From Ignavibacteriales bacterium (GTDB taxonomy: Bacteria > Bacteroidota > Ignavibacteria > Ignavibacteriales > Ignavibacteriaceae): a DNA stretch of 64,000 bases. The stretch spans positions 186,001-250,000 of the forward strand of contig JADJIA010000003.1 in assembly GCA_016707285.1 (NCBI GenBank), in the 5' to 3' direction. Position numbers and translations under genes: made by a program. Below the pieces are notes generated by a model. That model was not told where the DNA came from. It did not search any database and saw only the letters and a program-made list of their open reading frames with translations. Below, piece by piece: positions 35,995 through 45,500 of this stretch; position 1 is the stretch's first letter, and each line of letters opens with the position of its first letter.

Positions 35995-38900
35995 ATGAAT
36001 AAAAAAATATACTTTAAAGAATTAGTCATCCTTTTTGTCCTTTCAGTGGGATTGCTCTCATTTGGATTTAGAGGGAATGACAATGGCGGCAAAGGCGGAG
36101 GAAAGGGCGGAAGTAACTCTGTCCAACTGAAAGCCGGCGACTCCTACAGAATGTTTATTAACAATCTTAACATCCCCATGAACCGTACCGGTGTAATGGG
36201 TGATGTTGGGGTTTTTGATCCTGAAACAGGTGGCGTTACATCAGGTGGTAAATTTGCCAATGTTGTGTTCCTCTTTTCAGGCGGTTTTTTCCTTAGCGGC
36301 GTAACCAATGGTACACTTTGGTCGAATGCGGTAGCCTCAGCTTCCCGTATTCAGGATTATGTACCCGGTACTGTCGCAGGTGGTAGAAACGACTCAAAAG
36401 CTCAACTTTATGTTCTGAGGGCATCGGAAGGTGATTTCGCTGCAGCATGGGATGAGTGGAGAGACGCTGTAAAACTCGGCGCTTATTTCTATGATGGCGA
36501 TGGTGATGGTATTTACGATCCTATCGACAAAAATGGAAACGGCAAATGGGACAACACAGAAGACAGACCTGACCTTATCGGTGACGAAACAGCATGGTGT
36601 GTTTATAATGATGGTACCGATCCTGCTTTGAGAAGATTCAATGATGTTTCTCCTCAGGGAATCGAGATCAGACAAACAGTTTTTGCTTTTAATACCAAGA
36701 GCTTTGTTGGTAACATGATGTTCCTCCGTTATTCTCTTTTGAATACCGGTACAGTAGCAGATGTTATCGATTCAGTTTATTTTGGTGTTTGGGCAGATCC
36801 TGATCTTGGCGATGCCAATGATGATCTTGTTGGTTGTGATACCACTTTAAATGCAGGATATGTATATAATGATGGTGATGACCCACAATATGGGGCAGCA
36901 CCTCCGACATTCCTTATCGACTTTTTCCAGGGACCAAAATCTTATATTCCGGGTGTAACATTTACGGATGTTAACGCTAATGGAGTATGGGACGATGGTA
37001 TTGATATTGCAATTGACACCGCCCACTATGTAGGTGGTCAGGTTCGTGGTATCGAATCCTATCCTGGGGCAACAAATTTGGGATTGTCTTCATTTGTACA
37101 TTACATGCAGAGTCATCCAACTCACGGTGATCCAAACACCAGACAAGAAGCAAGAAACTACATGCTCGGAAAAAACCGTCTTGGAGATCCTCTTGATCCT
37201 TGTACATGGGCATTTGGTGAAGTTCGTGGCGGTGTTGATTGTGCAACTGTTGATCCAAGATTCTCATACTCCGGTAACGCAGTTACCAATGTGGGCTGGA
37301 TTAATAACACTGCTGTAGATCAGAGACAGATGTCGAACACTGGTCCTTTCAAACTTATGAAAGGTGTTCCAGTTGATATCGTGGCTGCTTATGTACTCGG
37401 AAAAGGAACAGATGCAAAGAACTCAATTACTGTTGCAAGACAGTATTCAGAGATTGCTCAGTTACTTTTTGATTCAAATTTCCCTTCACCTCCACCACCA
37501 CCTCCAGTAAGGCCTTCCTTACTTACAGGTACCACCACTTCGGGAACGGGATATATTGATATCAATTTCGATACTTACGAACAGTTAAAATATCGTGCAG
37601 TAGATACAGTTCTTAACATTGATAGAAGAGTAAAAGGCTTCTACATCACTGCTTACAGAACCAACTCGAAAGAAGCGATCATCTCAGGTGTTGAAAATTC
37701 AAAAGTTGTTGCGAATTACACACTTAGCGATTCGATAAATAATATCTATACTCTTTTTGGTAACGGAAACCAGGAACTCGCAATTGCGGATCCGCTTGGC
37801 GAATTCCGTATCGATTCTGCACTCTATGCCGATCCTTCCACCGGAAGACTCCGCATAAAGATTACCGCAAATCCATTCAACCAGGATCCTTTAGTTAAAG
37901 GTCAAACATATTATTTTACAATCACAACATATGCATTGAACCATGCAGCAATATTCCTTAAAGCTCCATACGATCAGAACAAATCAATTGTTTATGGTCC
38001 CGGAGGAGATTATATTGCCCGTGTTGGTTCACTCGAAGAATACGAGACTGCACTCTTCCCGATATTATACGGTGAAAGCATGTATGTCCCTGCCTCTGAA
38101 GGCTCAACTGCTCAGGCAGCTCAGGGTCCTTCATCAGGTAAAGTTCAATATGTTGTTGTAGATAATAAAAAATTGACAGGCGACACTTATAATGTTGAGT
38201 TCTTCAAAAATACGGCTGTAAAAAATCCATATTCTGTATTTTACAGATTGACGAACAAAACCACTAATGTTGTGCTTGCTGATTCAATGACCAAATTTGA
38301 CACAACATTGTCGATAGTTGCCGGCAAAGTAACCGACGGTTTCTTGTTAAAAGTTTCGCCAACAGTGGCTTCACTTGGAACACCAACCTATTCGGGTACA
38401 CAATGGTATCGTCCATTTGCCAAGACAACTTCATTCACAGGTGTATGGTACACCGGTGGTGATATTCCAACAGCTGAACAAATCACATTACCAAAGAATG
38501 TTGCAAGGCCATATTCGACCTTCATTAGCTCTGACAAAATGCGTAATGTTCAGTTGAGGTTTGCTCCTAATTCCGGAAAAGCTTACAGATATCTGCAAGG
38601 ATTTACCGGATCGGCATTCCAGAGAAACTCCAATTTCACTTATGCTGCGGGTGTAACCGATACAGTTGGTAAAGGACCCGTTGGCAAATTAGGTGAAGGC
38701 TTTGTAGATGTGCCATTTACTGCCTGGGTTGTTGATGAAAAATATGGTGAGTCGAGACAACTTGCTGTAGGTTTTATTGAAATATCAACCAGAATAGCAG
38801 GTGATGCATCCGGTACATTCTTGAAAGGTAATCCTGATGGTCAATGGGACCCGGGAGATTCAATCAGAATGAGTGGCGAATACATTGTTGTATTTGACAT

Positions 38901-39567
38901 GCCTTATGACCCAACAGGAAGCCAAAAACAGCTTACCGGTGGTGATTTTGGTACAGGTACCAATGTTTGGGCTGATGTTGTTAAGGGCTTCACTGTTCCT
39001 GCAGCAGCAGATCCAACCATCTATGACGCAGCATTTAAGAGCATTGCAAGTTCACCATGGCTGGCAGGTATGTATGTAGTAGGTCTTCAGAAGATGGATC
39101 CGGCTGTATTTTATGCAGCAGGCGACACTTTGAAAATGCCATTAGGTACATATCCGTATGTAAACGATATCTTCACTTTCAACACCCAAAAGGGTGGTGA
39201 TCTTACAACAGATCAGAAGAGAGCTCTCTTTGATAAAGTGAATGTTTATCCAAACCCGTTGTTTGCATACAACCCACAGTCAAGCTACAGTGGTAACACA
39301 CCTGACAATCCGTATGTTACCTTCACCAATCTTCCAAATGATGTAACGGTGAAGATATTCTCATTATCAGGTATGCTGGTTCGTACATTGGGCATCGAAG
39401 ACAAATCCTCTCCAACATCTCCATTTTTAAGATGGGATTTGGAAAACGAGGAAGGACTCAGAGTAGCATCAGGTATGTACCTTGCCATCGTAAAATCACC
39501 CGAATTTGGTGAGAAAATACTGAAATTCGCAATAATTATGCCGCAAAAGCAGATACAAAGGTTCTAA
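35995..39567 (+). CDS. large secreted protein with T9SS-type C terminus
   Basis: 1,190 residues. ATG 35995 is chosen because the hydrophobic signal (LVILFVLSVGLLSFGF) begins there. A Gly/Asn/Lys-rich linker follows (about residues 27-42). The body has acidic calcium-type loops (DGDGDGIYDPIDKNGNGKWD, about 165-184) and a Pro-rich linker near residue 500 (SPPPPPPVRP). The C-terminal 115 residues (VNVYPNPLFAYNPQ, VKIFSLSGMLVRTL, GLRVASGMYLAIV) look like a T9SS sorting domain. It is widespread in Ignavibacteria-like operons beside TonB receptors and PorV; function unknown. Confidence 0.85.
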   Translation: MNKKIYFKELVILFVLSVGLLSFGFRGNDNGGKGGGKGGSNSVQLKAGDSYRMFINNLNIPMNRTGVMGDVGVFDPETGGVTSGGKFANVVFLFSGGFFLSGVTNGTLWSNAVASASRIQDYVPGTVAGGRNDSKAQLYVLRASEGDFAAAWDEWRDAVKLGAYFYDGDGDGIYDPIDKNGNGKWDNTEDRPDLIGDETAWCVYNDGTDPALRRFNDVSPQGIEIRQTVFAFNTKSFVGNMMFLRYSLLNTGTVADVIDSVYFGVWADPDLGDANDDLVGCDTTLNAGYVYNDGDDPQYGAAPPTFLIDFFQGPKSYIPGVTFTDVNANGVWDDGIDIAIDTAHYVGGQVRGIESYPGATNLGLSSFVHYMQSHPTHGDPNTRQEARNYMLGKNRLGDPLDPCTWAFGEVRGGVDCATVDPRFSYSGNAVTNVGWINNTAVDQRQMSNTGPFKLMKGVPVDIVAAYVLGKGTDAKNSITVARQYSEIAQLLFDSNFPSPPPPPPVRPSLLTGTTTSGTGYIDINFDTYEQLKYRAVDTVLNIDRRVKGFYITAYRTNSKEAIISGVENSKVVANYTLSDSINNIYTLFGNGNQELAIADPLGEFRIDSALYADPSTGRLRIKITANPFNQDPLVKGQTYYFTITTYALNHAAIFLKAPYDQNKSIVYGPGGDYIARVGSLEEYETALFPILYGESMYVPASEGSTAQAAQGPSSGKVQYVVVDNKKLTGDTYNVEFFKNTAVKNPYSVFYRLTNKTTNVVLADSMTKFDTTLSIVAGKVTDGFLLKVSPTVASLGTPTYSGTQWYRPFAKTTSFTGVWYTGGDIPTAEQITLPKNVARPYSTFISSDKMRNVQLRFAPNSGKAYRYLQGFTGSAFQRNSNFTYAAGVTDTVGKGPVGKLGEGFVDVPFTAWVVDEKYGESRQLAVGFIEISTRIAGDASGTFLKGNPDGQWDPGDSIRMSGEYIVVFDMPYDPTGSQKQLTGGDFGTGTNVWADVVKGFTVPAAADPTIYDAAFKSIASSPWLAGMYVVGLQKMDPAVFYAAGDTLKMPLGTYPYVNDIFTFNTQKGGDLTTDQKRALFDKVNVYPNPLFAYNPQSSYSGNTPDNPYVTFTNLPNDVTVKIFSLSGMLVRTLGIEDKSSPTSPFLRWDLENEEGLRVASGMYLAIVKSPEFGEKILKFAIIMPQKQIQRF

Positions 39568-39573
39568 AACAAA

Positions 39574-39600
39574 GCCGGCGGTGGTGAGAGCTGCCGCCGG
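39574..39600 (+). other. GC-rich intercistronic hairpin
   Basis: CCGGCGG/CCGCCGG stem around a 12-nt loop between the large T9SS gene and porV, with no T run. It is strikingly GC-rich for this region and could protect the upstream message from 3' decay or tune porV expression. Confidence 0.5.
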
Positions 39601-39631
39601 ACTTGGAATCAGAAATTAGGAGTTACTTTAT

Positions 39632-40651
39632 ATGAAAAGATACTTATCATTGCTGCTAATACTCGCCTTCGTACTGCCAAGTTATGCAGGTGATATCTCC
39701 CGTAAGGGCACAACCGGTGCAGACCAGTTGTTAATCCCTGTGGGTGCGCGCGGCATAGCTACCGGAGGTGCGTTTGTTTCGAATGTTACCGGTATGGAAT
39801 CAATATTTTACAATCCTGCGGGATTGGATGTTGACAGGAAAACCGAAGCGATGTTCAGCTTTATGTCGTATATAGCTGATATTCACATCTCTTACTTTGC
39901 TGCGGGAACCAGCCTTGGAGATTTCGGATCTGTCGCTTTGTCATTCAAATCGATGAACTTTGGTGATATTCCTATCACTACCGTTACAAATCCTGATGGA
40001 GATGGTACAACCTATTCGCCCGGATTTTTGGTAGCAGGACTTACCTATTCGAAGATAATTACAGACAGAGTTTCCATTGGTTTCAACGCCAAAGTAATCT
40101 CTGAAACCATCATGAATACCAATGCTACAGGGTTCGCTCTCGACTTTGGTGTTCAATACAGGTTTGATCAAAACTTGACCATAGGTGCTGCAGTTAAGAA
40201 CATTGGAACTAACATGCAGTATTCAGGGCAGGATCTTCAATTCAAAACAAACGTTCCGGGCGCTGTTCCTGGTTCCACTACCGGTAATTACCAGGCAGTT
40301 ACAGAACCATTCCAGATCCCGAGTTATTTTGAGTTAAGTCTTGCATACAAGTTTGATTTCGACAAACAGAATAAACTGCTCTTGGGTGGTACATTCACAA
40401 ATAACAACGCATTTGAAGATCAGTTCAAATTTGGTGTTGAGTATGGATTCCAGAATATGTTCTTTGTAAGAGGCGGATACGCTTTACAGAGTGCAAACAA
40501 TCAGGATAACATCTTTGGTGTTAATCTGGGAGCCGGCATCAACTATCATCTAACTGATGAGATTGGTGTTGTTGTTGATTATGCTTTCCGTCAGGTTAAA
40601 GAGTTCCCAAACCCGAACCATATAGTTACGGTTAAGCTTTCGTTTAAGTAA
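39632..40651 (+). CDS. PorV/PorQ family outer-membrane protein
   Basis: 339 residues. Signal peptide ending near PSYAG (residue 20), then the family N-terminal block GADQLLIPVGARGIATGGA and FYNPAGLD, and a 14-strand FadL-like barrel ending NHIVTVKLSFK. PorV is the shuttle that takes T9SS cargo from the translocon to the attachment complex, so its place as last gene of an operon with two T9SS cargo proteins is apt. Whether this is PorV itself, PorQ or a paralogue cannot be told from sequence alone. A terminator follows. Confidence 0.85.
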   Translation: MKRYLSLLLILAFVLPSYAGDISRKGTTGADQLLIPVGARGIATGGAFVSNVTGMESIFYNPAGLDVDRKTEAMFSFMSYIADIHISYFAAGTSLGDFGSVALSFKSMNFGDIPITTVTNPDGDGTTYSPGFLVAGLTYSKIITDRVSIGFNAKVISETIMNTNATGFALDFGVQYRFDQNLTIGAAVKNIGTNMQYSGQDLQFKTNVPGAVPGSTTGNYQAVTEPFQIPSYFELSLAYKFDFDKQNKLLLGGTFTNNNAFEDQFKFGVEYGFQNMFFVRGGYALQSANNQDNIFGVNLGAGINYHLTDEIGVVVDYAFRQVKEFPNPNHIVTVKLSFK

Positions 40652-40669
40652 TCGATTTACTTTTTCATT

Positions 40670-40699
40670 AGGCGTCCGTTAATGCGGACGCCTTTTTTT
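40670..40699 (+). terminator. intrinsic terminator of the surface operon
   Basis: AGGCGTCCG/CGGACGCCT, a 9-bp perfect stem with a 6-nt loop and seven T. It closes the unit that starts at the promoter at 31106. Confidence 0.88.
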
Positions 40700-40724
40700 G
40701 TTGTTACATAATGGAGTGTTACCG

Positions 40725-42080
40725 GTGAGAAGATTAGCCGTTGTTGTCTTGTTTTTAAGTGTATTTGCAGTAGCCCAGAAAAACCCGTTATTCGATCTTG
40801 ACTATGCCCGTTTTGCTGGAGATGACACCTCAGGAATAGTGGAAATCTATTATAGTTTCTATCAAAATGCTTTCAACCCTGTTGAAAAAGAGGGTACCAA
40901 ATTAATTATTGGTGCGATAGGCATTTATATAGAGAATTTAAAAGATGGAACCATTCAGTTTAAGAGGGAATACAATTTTAACGCACCTCTTGTTGATTCA
41001 GTAAAAAATAATTTAACAGGTGTTTTAAGATTCCGGTTAAAGTTTGGTGACTATAAATTTGCTTTTTCAGTAAAAGACATGGTATCCGATGACAGAAATG
41101 ACACAGCCAAATTCAGTATTCAATTAAAAGAACCGGTTAAAGATAAGTTTCAGATTAGTGATATTGAGGTAGCAACCAAAATTGAAAAATCGGACAACGA
41201 TTCTTCAACATTTTATAAAAACACCTATGAGGTTGTTCCAAATGTTGCCACCGTTTTTGGTGAAAATCTACCGGTTGTCTTTTATTATGTCGAGTTGTAT
41301 AATCTTAACAAAGAAGATGATCCCGAATTATTGATTCTTGAGAGGATTCTTACCAACGACAAGAATGAAGAAGTAAGCAGAAAAAGAAGATATATACCCA
41401 GAAAAAATGCTTCTATTGTTGAAGCAAATACAATAAACATATCAAAATTGCCCACGGGGACTTACAACATTACTGTGGCACTTTTCGATTCTCTTTCAAA
41501 TGACATTGTGATGTCAACAAAAAAGATATTTGTATTCAATTCGCAAGTGATTGATTCTGTTGCTACAAAATATTCTGATAACGAATTTCTTTCTTCAGAG
41601 TTTGCAACGATGAGCGAAGAGGAGATTGAAGAGGCTTTTGAGCAAGCGAAGTATATTATCTCAAAAGGAGAAGAAAAGCAATGGGATCAGTTAAAAGATA
41701 TTGAAGGTAAACGGAACTTTATGTTCAATTTCTGGCGAAACCGGGATGCTGACCAAAACACAGCTGTTAACGAATTCAAGAGGGAATACTACAAAAGGAT
41801 TGAATACGCAAATCAGGCTTTTTCATCATTTCAGCGAAAAGGTTGGAAAACCGACAGAGGCAGATGCCACATAGTTTATGGTCGTCCAAGTGAAATTGAC
41901 AGGTATCCTTCGCAGCTTGATTCAAAACCTTATGAGATATGGCGATTTGATGATATTGAAGGTGGTGTTGAATTTGTTTTTGGAGACATTTCGGGATTTG
42001 GTGATTACAAACTGCTTCATTCAACAAAGCGTGGTGAGTTGAGAGACGATGCCTGGAAAAACCGGGTACAGACTCTGTAA
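40725..42080 (+). CDS. GWxTD domain protein, exported
   Basis: 451 residues from GTG 40725, chosen because GGAG lies eight bases before it and a signal peptide (RRLAVVVLFLSVFAVAQ) begins there. The C-terminal part holds the GWxTD domain: a helical stretch with NFWRNRDADQ and REYYKRIEYANQAF, then GWKTDRGRCHIVYGRPSE (near residue 373). The N-terminal half is beta-rich. The domain is characteristic of this phylum group and related bacteria and its function is unknown. The gene starts 25 bp after a terminator, so it probably opens the next transcription unit. Confidence 0.88.
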   Translation: MRRLAVVVLFLSVFAVAQKNPLFDLDYARFAGDDTSGIVEIYYSFYQNAFNPVEKEGTKLIIGAIGIYIENLKDGTIQFKREYNFNAPLVDSVKNNLTGVLRFRLKFGDYKFAFSVKDMVSDDRNDTAKFSIQLKEPVKDKFQISDIEVATKIEKSDNDSSTFYKNTYEVVPNVATVFGENLPVVFYYVELYNLNKEDDPELLILERILTNDKNEEVSRKRRYIPRKNASIVEANTINISKLPTGTYNITVALFDSLSNDIVMSTKKIFVFNSQVIDSVATKYSDNEFLSSEFATMSEEEIEEAFEQAKYIISKGEEKQWDQLKDIEGKRNFMFNFWRNRDADQNTAVNEFKREYYKRIEYANQAFSSFQRKGWKTDRGRCHIVYGRPSEIDRYPSQLDSKPYEIWRFDDIEGGVEFVFGDISGFGDYKLLHSTKRGELRDDAWKNRVQTL

Positions 42081-42122
42081 TATTCGTTATATTTAACATC
42101 GGAAATTACAGGTTTTTGTTTC

Positions 42123-42992
42123 TTGAAAAATATTCTCGAATATATTTTATTCTCATTTTTTAGCCATTTATTTTGTTTGTTTGGTTTCAAGAGGGCGCAT
42201 ATGTTTGCGCCCTTTCTTGCATATATATTTTATGATTTGCTGAAACTCCGCAGAAAAGTGGTTCTTAAAAACCTTTCCATAGCATTTCCCGAACTTGGTA
42301 TAGAAGCGAGAGAAAATCTTGCGAGAGAGTGTTACCTTAGTAGCGCAAAAACTTTTATTGAAATTATGGCTTTACCTTCAATGAAATATGAAGATATTGA
42401 AAGTTATTTTGACAAAAGTTGTCTCGATATGGTGACAAATGCCTTCAACAAGGGGAATGGAGTGGTATTGATGACTGCACATTTTGGCAATTGGGAAGTG
42501 GCAGCACTGGGCTTTTCTCGAAAATTAGGGATTCCATTCTCAACAATTGCACAACCTCAAAGAAACAATTTTGTGACACATTGGATGGAGCGCGAGCGTA
42601 CCAAATGGGGCAATAAAGTTTATAAGACGGGTCATGCAGCAATGACCCTCTACAAAGCCCTAAAAAACGGAGAGATAATAGCCGTGGTTGCCGACCAAAG
42701 AGGGGCTGAAGATGGTCTAAGAGTCCCGTTTTTTGGCATTATGTCGGCTGTAAACGAGGGGACTGCAGCTCTTGCATTAAAAACACAGGCACCAATTATT
42801 TTTTGCATCATGATTCGCCAACCCGACAATTCTTATAAGATGGAAACCCGTGAGATTTCGTTTGACGACCTGCCGGAATCGAAAGAGGGGAAAATTGCCG
42901 AGATCAGCAGGCGTCATACTGCGATACTTGAGGAATATATCAGAAACTATCCTGAAATGTGGTTTTGGATGCACAACCGGTGGAAATATTGA
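42123..42992 (+). CDS. LpxL/HtrB-like lysophospholipid (lipid A) acyltransferase
   Basis: 289 residues from TTG. One N-terminal membrane helix, then the acyltransferase core with the catalytic HFGNWE (residues 120-125), the substrate-binding ALKNGEIIAVVADQRG and VPFFGIMSAVNEGTAALA, and a YPEMWFWMHNRWK end typical of LpxL-type enzymes. It likely adds a secondary acyl chain to lipid A. It overlaps the heptosyltransferase gene by 4 bp (TTGA). Confidence 0.92.
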   Translation: MKNILEYILFSFFSHLFCLFGFKRAHMFAPFLAYIFYDLLKLRRKVVLKNLSIAFPELGIEARENLARECYLSSAKTFIEIMALPSMKYEDIESYFDKSCLDMVTNAFNKGNGVVLMTAHFGNWEVAALGFSRKLGIPFSTIAQPQRNNFVTHWMERERTKWGNKVYKTGHAAMTLYKALKNGEIIAVVADQRGAEDGLRVPFFGIMSAVNEGTAALALKTQAPIIFCIMIRQPDNSYKMETREISFDDLPESKEGKIAEISRRHTAILEEYIRNYPEMWFWMHNRWKY

Positions 42993-44014
42993 GTAGCCCA
43001 AACAAAATATTGGTAATTCAGACAGCATTTCCGGGGGATTCAATCCTTACACTTCCTTTTATTCAGGAGCTAAAAAAACTTGACGAGTCGCGGGAGATTG
43101 ATGTAGTTTCCACTCCGGCATCCGCGGCAATATTTAAGTCATCTCCATCGGTATCCAAAGTTTTTCCTTTTCAAAAAAGAGGGGAGCACAGGGGGATCAG
43201 GGGGATGTTGAAGTTTGCTTCATTTCTCAGGAGTGAAAATTATTCAACCGTTTATTCATTGCATCGTTCGATAAGAACCGCTCTCCTTGTTAATTTGATT
43301 CATCCCGATTATTCTACAGGCTTCTCCAATTCTTCATTTAAATTTGTTTACGATAAATTGGTGGAATACGAATATAATTCACACGAAGTGAAAAGGTCTC
43401 TCAAGTTTTTAGGGGAATACTCAGGTGAAGAGTGGAAAATATTCCCGAAAATGGAAGCATCTCAGGTTGAGATTGACAATGTTGTCCGATTTAAGGAAGA
43501 GAATGGATTAGCCGGTGATTATGTGGTAATTGCACCGGGTAGTGTATGGAATACAAAGAGATATCCGGTAAAATATTTCGCTGAGATTGCGGCTTCACTT
43601 ATTTCTAAAAAATTAAGAGTTATAATTTCAGGGAGTGAAAATGAAAAGGATATGGGGGAAGAAATTGTTGGAGTTGCCGGAAAAGAGGTGATAAACAGTT
43701 GTGGACAGTTTTCGATTGTTGAATCTGTGGAACTGTTTAGAGGTGCCAAACTTGTAATTACAAACGACAGCGCACCAACCCATTTTTCAATGGCTGCCGA
43801 TGCCCCTGTGTTGACAATCTATTGTTCCACGGTACCGGAATTTGGTTTTTATGGTTATTCCCCAAAAAGTTATTATATATCGAAGGCGGTTTCCTGCAAA
43901 CCTTGTGGAATCCATGGACATAAAAAGTGTCCAAATGGAAGTTTTGAGTGCGGAACCTCGATTTACCCTTTTGAAGTGTTAAAGAAAGTTGAGGAAATAT
44001 TGTATGTCGGCTGA
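42989..44014 (+). CDS. waaF: LPS heptosyltransferase (ADP-heptose:LPS)
   Basis: GT9 family enzyme adding heptose to the LPS core. From the TTG overlapping the previous stop it has 341 residues; a GTG at 42980 is the alternative start. Motifs: ILVIQTAFPGDSILTLPF, VIAPGSVWNTKRYPVKYFAE and LVITNDSAPTHFSMAADAP, with the late CSTVPEFGFYG and CxPCGxHGHKKC cysteine block common in bacterial WaaF-like proteins. WaaF rather than WaaC is a best guess. It follows the lipid A acyltransferase, giving a small LPS pair. Confidence 0.9.
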   Translation: MSSPNKILVIQTAFPGDSILTLPFIQELKKLDESREIDVVSTPASAAIFKSSPSVSKVFPFQKRGEHRGIRGMLKFASFLRSENYSTVYSLHRSIRTALLVNLIHPDYSTGFSNSSFKFVYDKLVEYEYNSHEVKRSLKFLGEYSGEEWKIFPKMEASQVEIDNVVRFKEENGLAGDYVVIAPGSVWNTKRYPVKYFAEIAASLISKKLRVIISGSENEKDMGEEIVGVAGKEVINSCGQFSIVESVELFRGAKLVITNDSAPTHFSMAADAPVLTIYCSTVPEFGFYGYSPKSYYISKAVSCKPCGIHGHKKCPNGSFECGTSIYPFEVLKKVEEILYVG

Positions 44015-44654
44015 AAAACAGACCTTGATCTCCAATATTGAAGAAAATTTTAACGATGCAATTCATGCAGCTACTCACATCTATTTTGAGGGTGGCGTTT
44101 TTGTTTATCCCACCGATACTATATATGGTTTTGGAGCAAATCCATTTAATAAGGATGCGTTAACAAAAATCACCTTTATTAAAAGGCGGAGCATCGATAA
44201 GAAGTATATTCTTCTTGCGGCTGACATTGAAATGGTCTTAAAACATGTGGAACTGGTTAATGAATCACATGCAGATTTTTTAATTTCCCTTTGGCCCAAC
44301 CCGATTTCTGTAGTTCTGAAGCTAAATGGGTATTTCAGGGATATAATGGGGTCGGAGACGATGGCATTCAGGATTCCAAATCATAATTTCTGTAGAAAAT
44401 TGTTAAATGACATAAATATGCCGTTGGTGTCAACAAGTGTAAACCGGAGTGATGAGCCGGAAATGAACGATTTTACACAGATATCTCAGGAATTTAATCA
44501 TGAGGTTGATGCAATTTTCTACAGTGAAAAACCTCCACTGAATATAGCATCCACAGTGATTGACCTTACGGGACAAGCTCCTGTTCTCTTACGAGAAGGA
44601 ATGATTTCCTATAAGGAAGTAATGGAAAAATGTAACGAAAAGTGTAATGGTTAA
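44004..44654 (+). CDS. tsaC: threonylcarbamoyl-AMP synthase (TsaC/Sua5 family)
   Basis: Makes threonylcarbamoyl-AMP for the t6A37 modification of tRNA. 216 residues; the ATG at 44004 follows GAGGAA and overlaps the previous gene by 11 bp. YrdC motifs: FVYPTDTIYGFGAN, the K...R of FIKRRSIDKKYILLA, the PGP-like LWPNPISVVLK, MAFRIPNH, STSVNRSDEP and ASTVIDLTG. Without the extra Sua5 domain it is TsaC-like. The canonical G of PGP is replaced (PNP), a mild oddity. It is the second YrdC gene here, the other being YciO-like at 2158. Confidence 0.88.
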   Translation: MSAEKQTLISNIEENFNDAIHAATHIYFEGGVFVYPTDTIYGFGANPFNKDALTKITFIKRRSIDKKYILLAADIEMVLKHVELVNESHADFLISLWPNPISVVLKLNGYFRDIMGSETMAFRIPNHNFCRKLLNDINMPLVSTSVNRSDEPEMNDFTQISQEFNHEVDAIFYSEKPPLNIASTVIDLTGQAPVLLREGMISYKEVMEKCNEKCNG

Positions 44655-45099
44655 ACTGAAACAAAAACTTGCAAAGTTAAAATTTCGACTTTTGATGTTG
44701 CCTGCAGATAATCATTCCGAAATTCCTGTCAGGGTTGTTGGATTCAGGTTGGCGTTGATTTATGGAGGCACAGCATTTCTGTTCATGATGTTTTTGTCAT
44801 TTATTTTATTCCGGTTTACGCCTCTTAATTTATTAGTGAATGTAAATACACAATTATCTGATGAAGACAAGGCGATGATCACCAAATTAAATGGTAAGGT
44901 TGTGGTACTCGCAACGGAGCTTCAAAAGCTTAAAAATGACAACGAAAGGCTTAAATACATTTTAACTTTCCAGGATACAACCATAGTTTTGGACAGTGCA
45001 AAGTCGAAGCCGGCAGTTAAAAAACAAACTCAACCAAAAACACCAAAAGTGAAAGTTCCGGTTAAAAAAAATAACCCACAGAGTGGTACTCAAAAATGA
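44647..45099 (+). CDS. membrane coiled-coil protein, like an M23 peptidase N terminus without the peptidase
   Basis: 150 residues. It has a cytoplasmic N terminus, one membrane helix (about residues 37-57) and a short periplasmic coiled coil (LSDEDKAMITKL to LKNDNERLKYIL). The Lys/Pro-rich tail contains KTPKVKVPVKKN. This matches the N-terminal part of the M23 endopeptidases that often precede bactofilin genes, but no HxxxD or HxH zinc motifs follow. It overlaps tsaC by 8 bp and the bactofilin gene by 4 bp, so it is probably a bactofilin partner; that role is inferred from context. Confidence 0.75.
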   Translation: MVKLKQKLAKLKFRLLMLPADNHSEIPVRVVGFRLALIYGGTAFLFMMFLSFILFRFTPLNLLVNVNTQLSDEDKAMITKLNGKVVVLATELQKLKNDNERLKYILTFQDTTIVLDSAKSKPAVKKQTQPKTPKVKVPVKKNNPQSGTQK

Positions 45100-45500
45100 A
45101 ATTCAGCAATAAGAAGAAGATGTATTTGCCAATTTCAGTCATCTCCCCGGATGTTGTTATCAGGGGTGAGATTGAGGGAGCATGTGATATGAGATTTGAC
45201 GGAAAACTCAAAGGTGATATAAGAATAGACGGACTGCTTCTAATTGGGAAAGGGGCAGAAATCGAGGGGAATCTTGTAGCTGACAGCATATCAATTGCCG
45301 GGAGAGTTAAGGGAAATGCCTATGCTGCCGGAAAGGTTGAGATAAATCCCACGGGAACTCTGACGGGAGATATAAAAAGCAAAAGTTTAGTGATTGAAGA
45401 AGGCGGAATTTATAAAGGGACGGTTGAGGATGGTACCTTGCTCAAAAAAGAAGAGGAACCTTCTGATAAATCTGAGGGTTCGATAGATACTGATGCTTAA
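45096..45500 (+). CDS. bactofilin
   Basis: 134-residue cytoskeletal beta-helix protein (DUF583). Short turns repeat every five or six residues: VVIRGEIEG, MRFDGKLKGDI, LLIGKGAEIEGNL, ISIAGRVKGNAYA, KVEINPTGTLTGDI. The tail is acidic and disordered. Bactofilins polymerise without nucleotide and localise cell-wall or polysaccharide enzymes. It is coupled by ATGA overlap to the membrane coiled-coil gene and overlaps atpZ by 8 bp. Confidence 0.93.
   Translation: MKFSNKKKMYLPISVISPDVVIRGEIEGACDMRFDGKLKGDIRIDGLLLIGKGAEIEGNLVADSISIAGRVKGNAYAAGKVEINPTGTLTGDIKSKSLVIEEGGIYKGTVEDGTLLKKEEEPSDKSEGSIDTDA

Noticed and set aside
43989..44003. Earlier start for tsaC
   Set aside because: The extra codons lie within the upstream gene and have no ribosome site, whereas ATG 44004 has GAGGAA before it.
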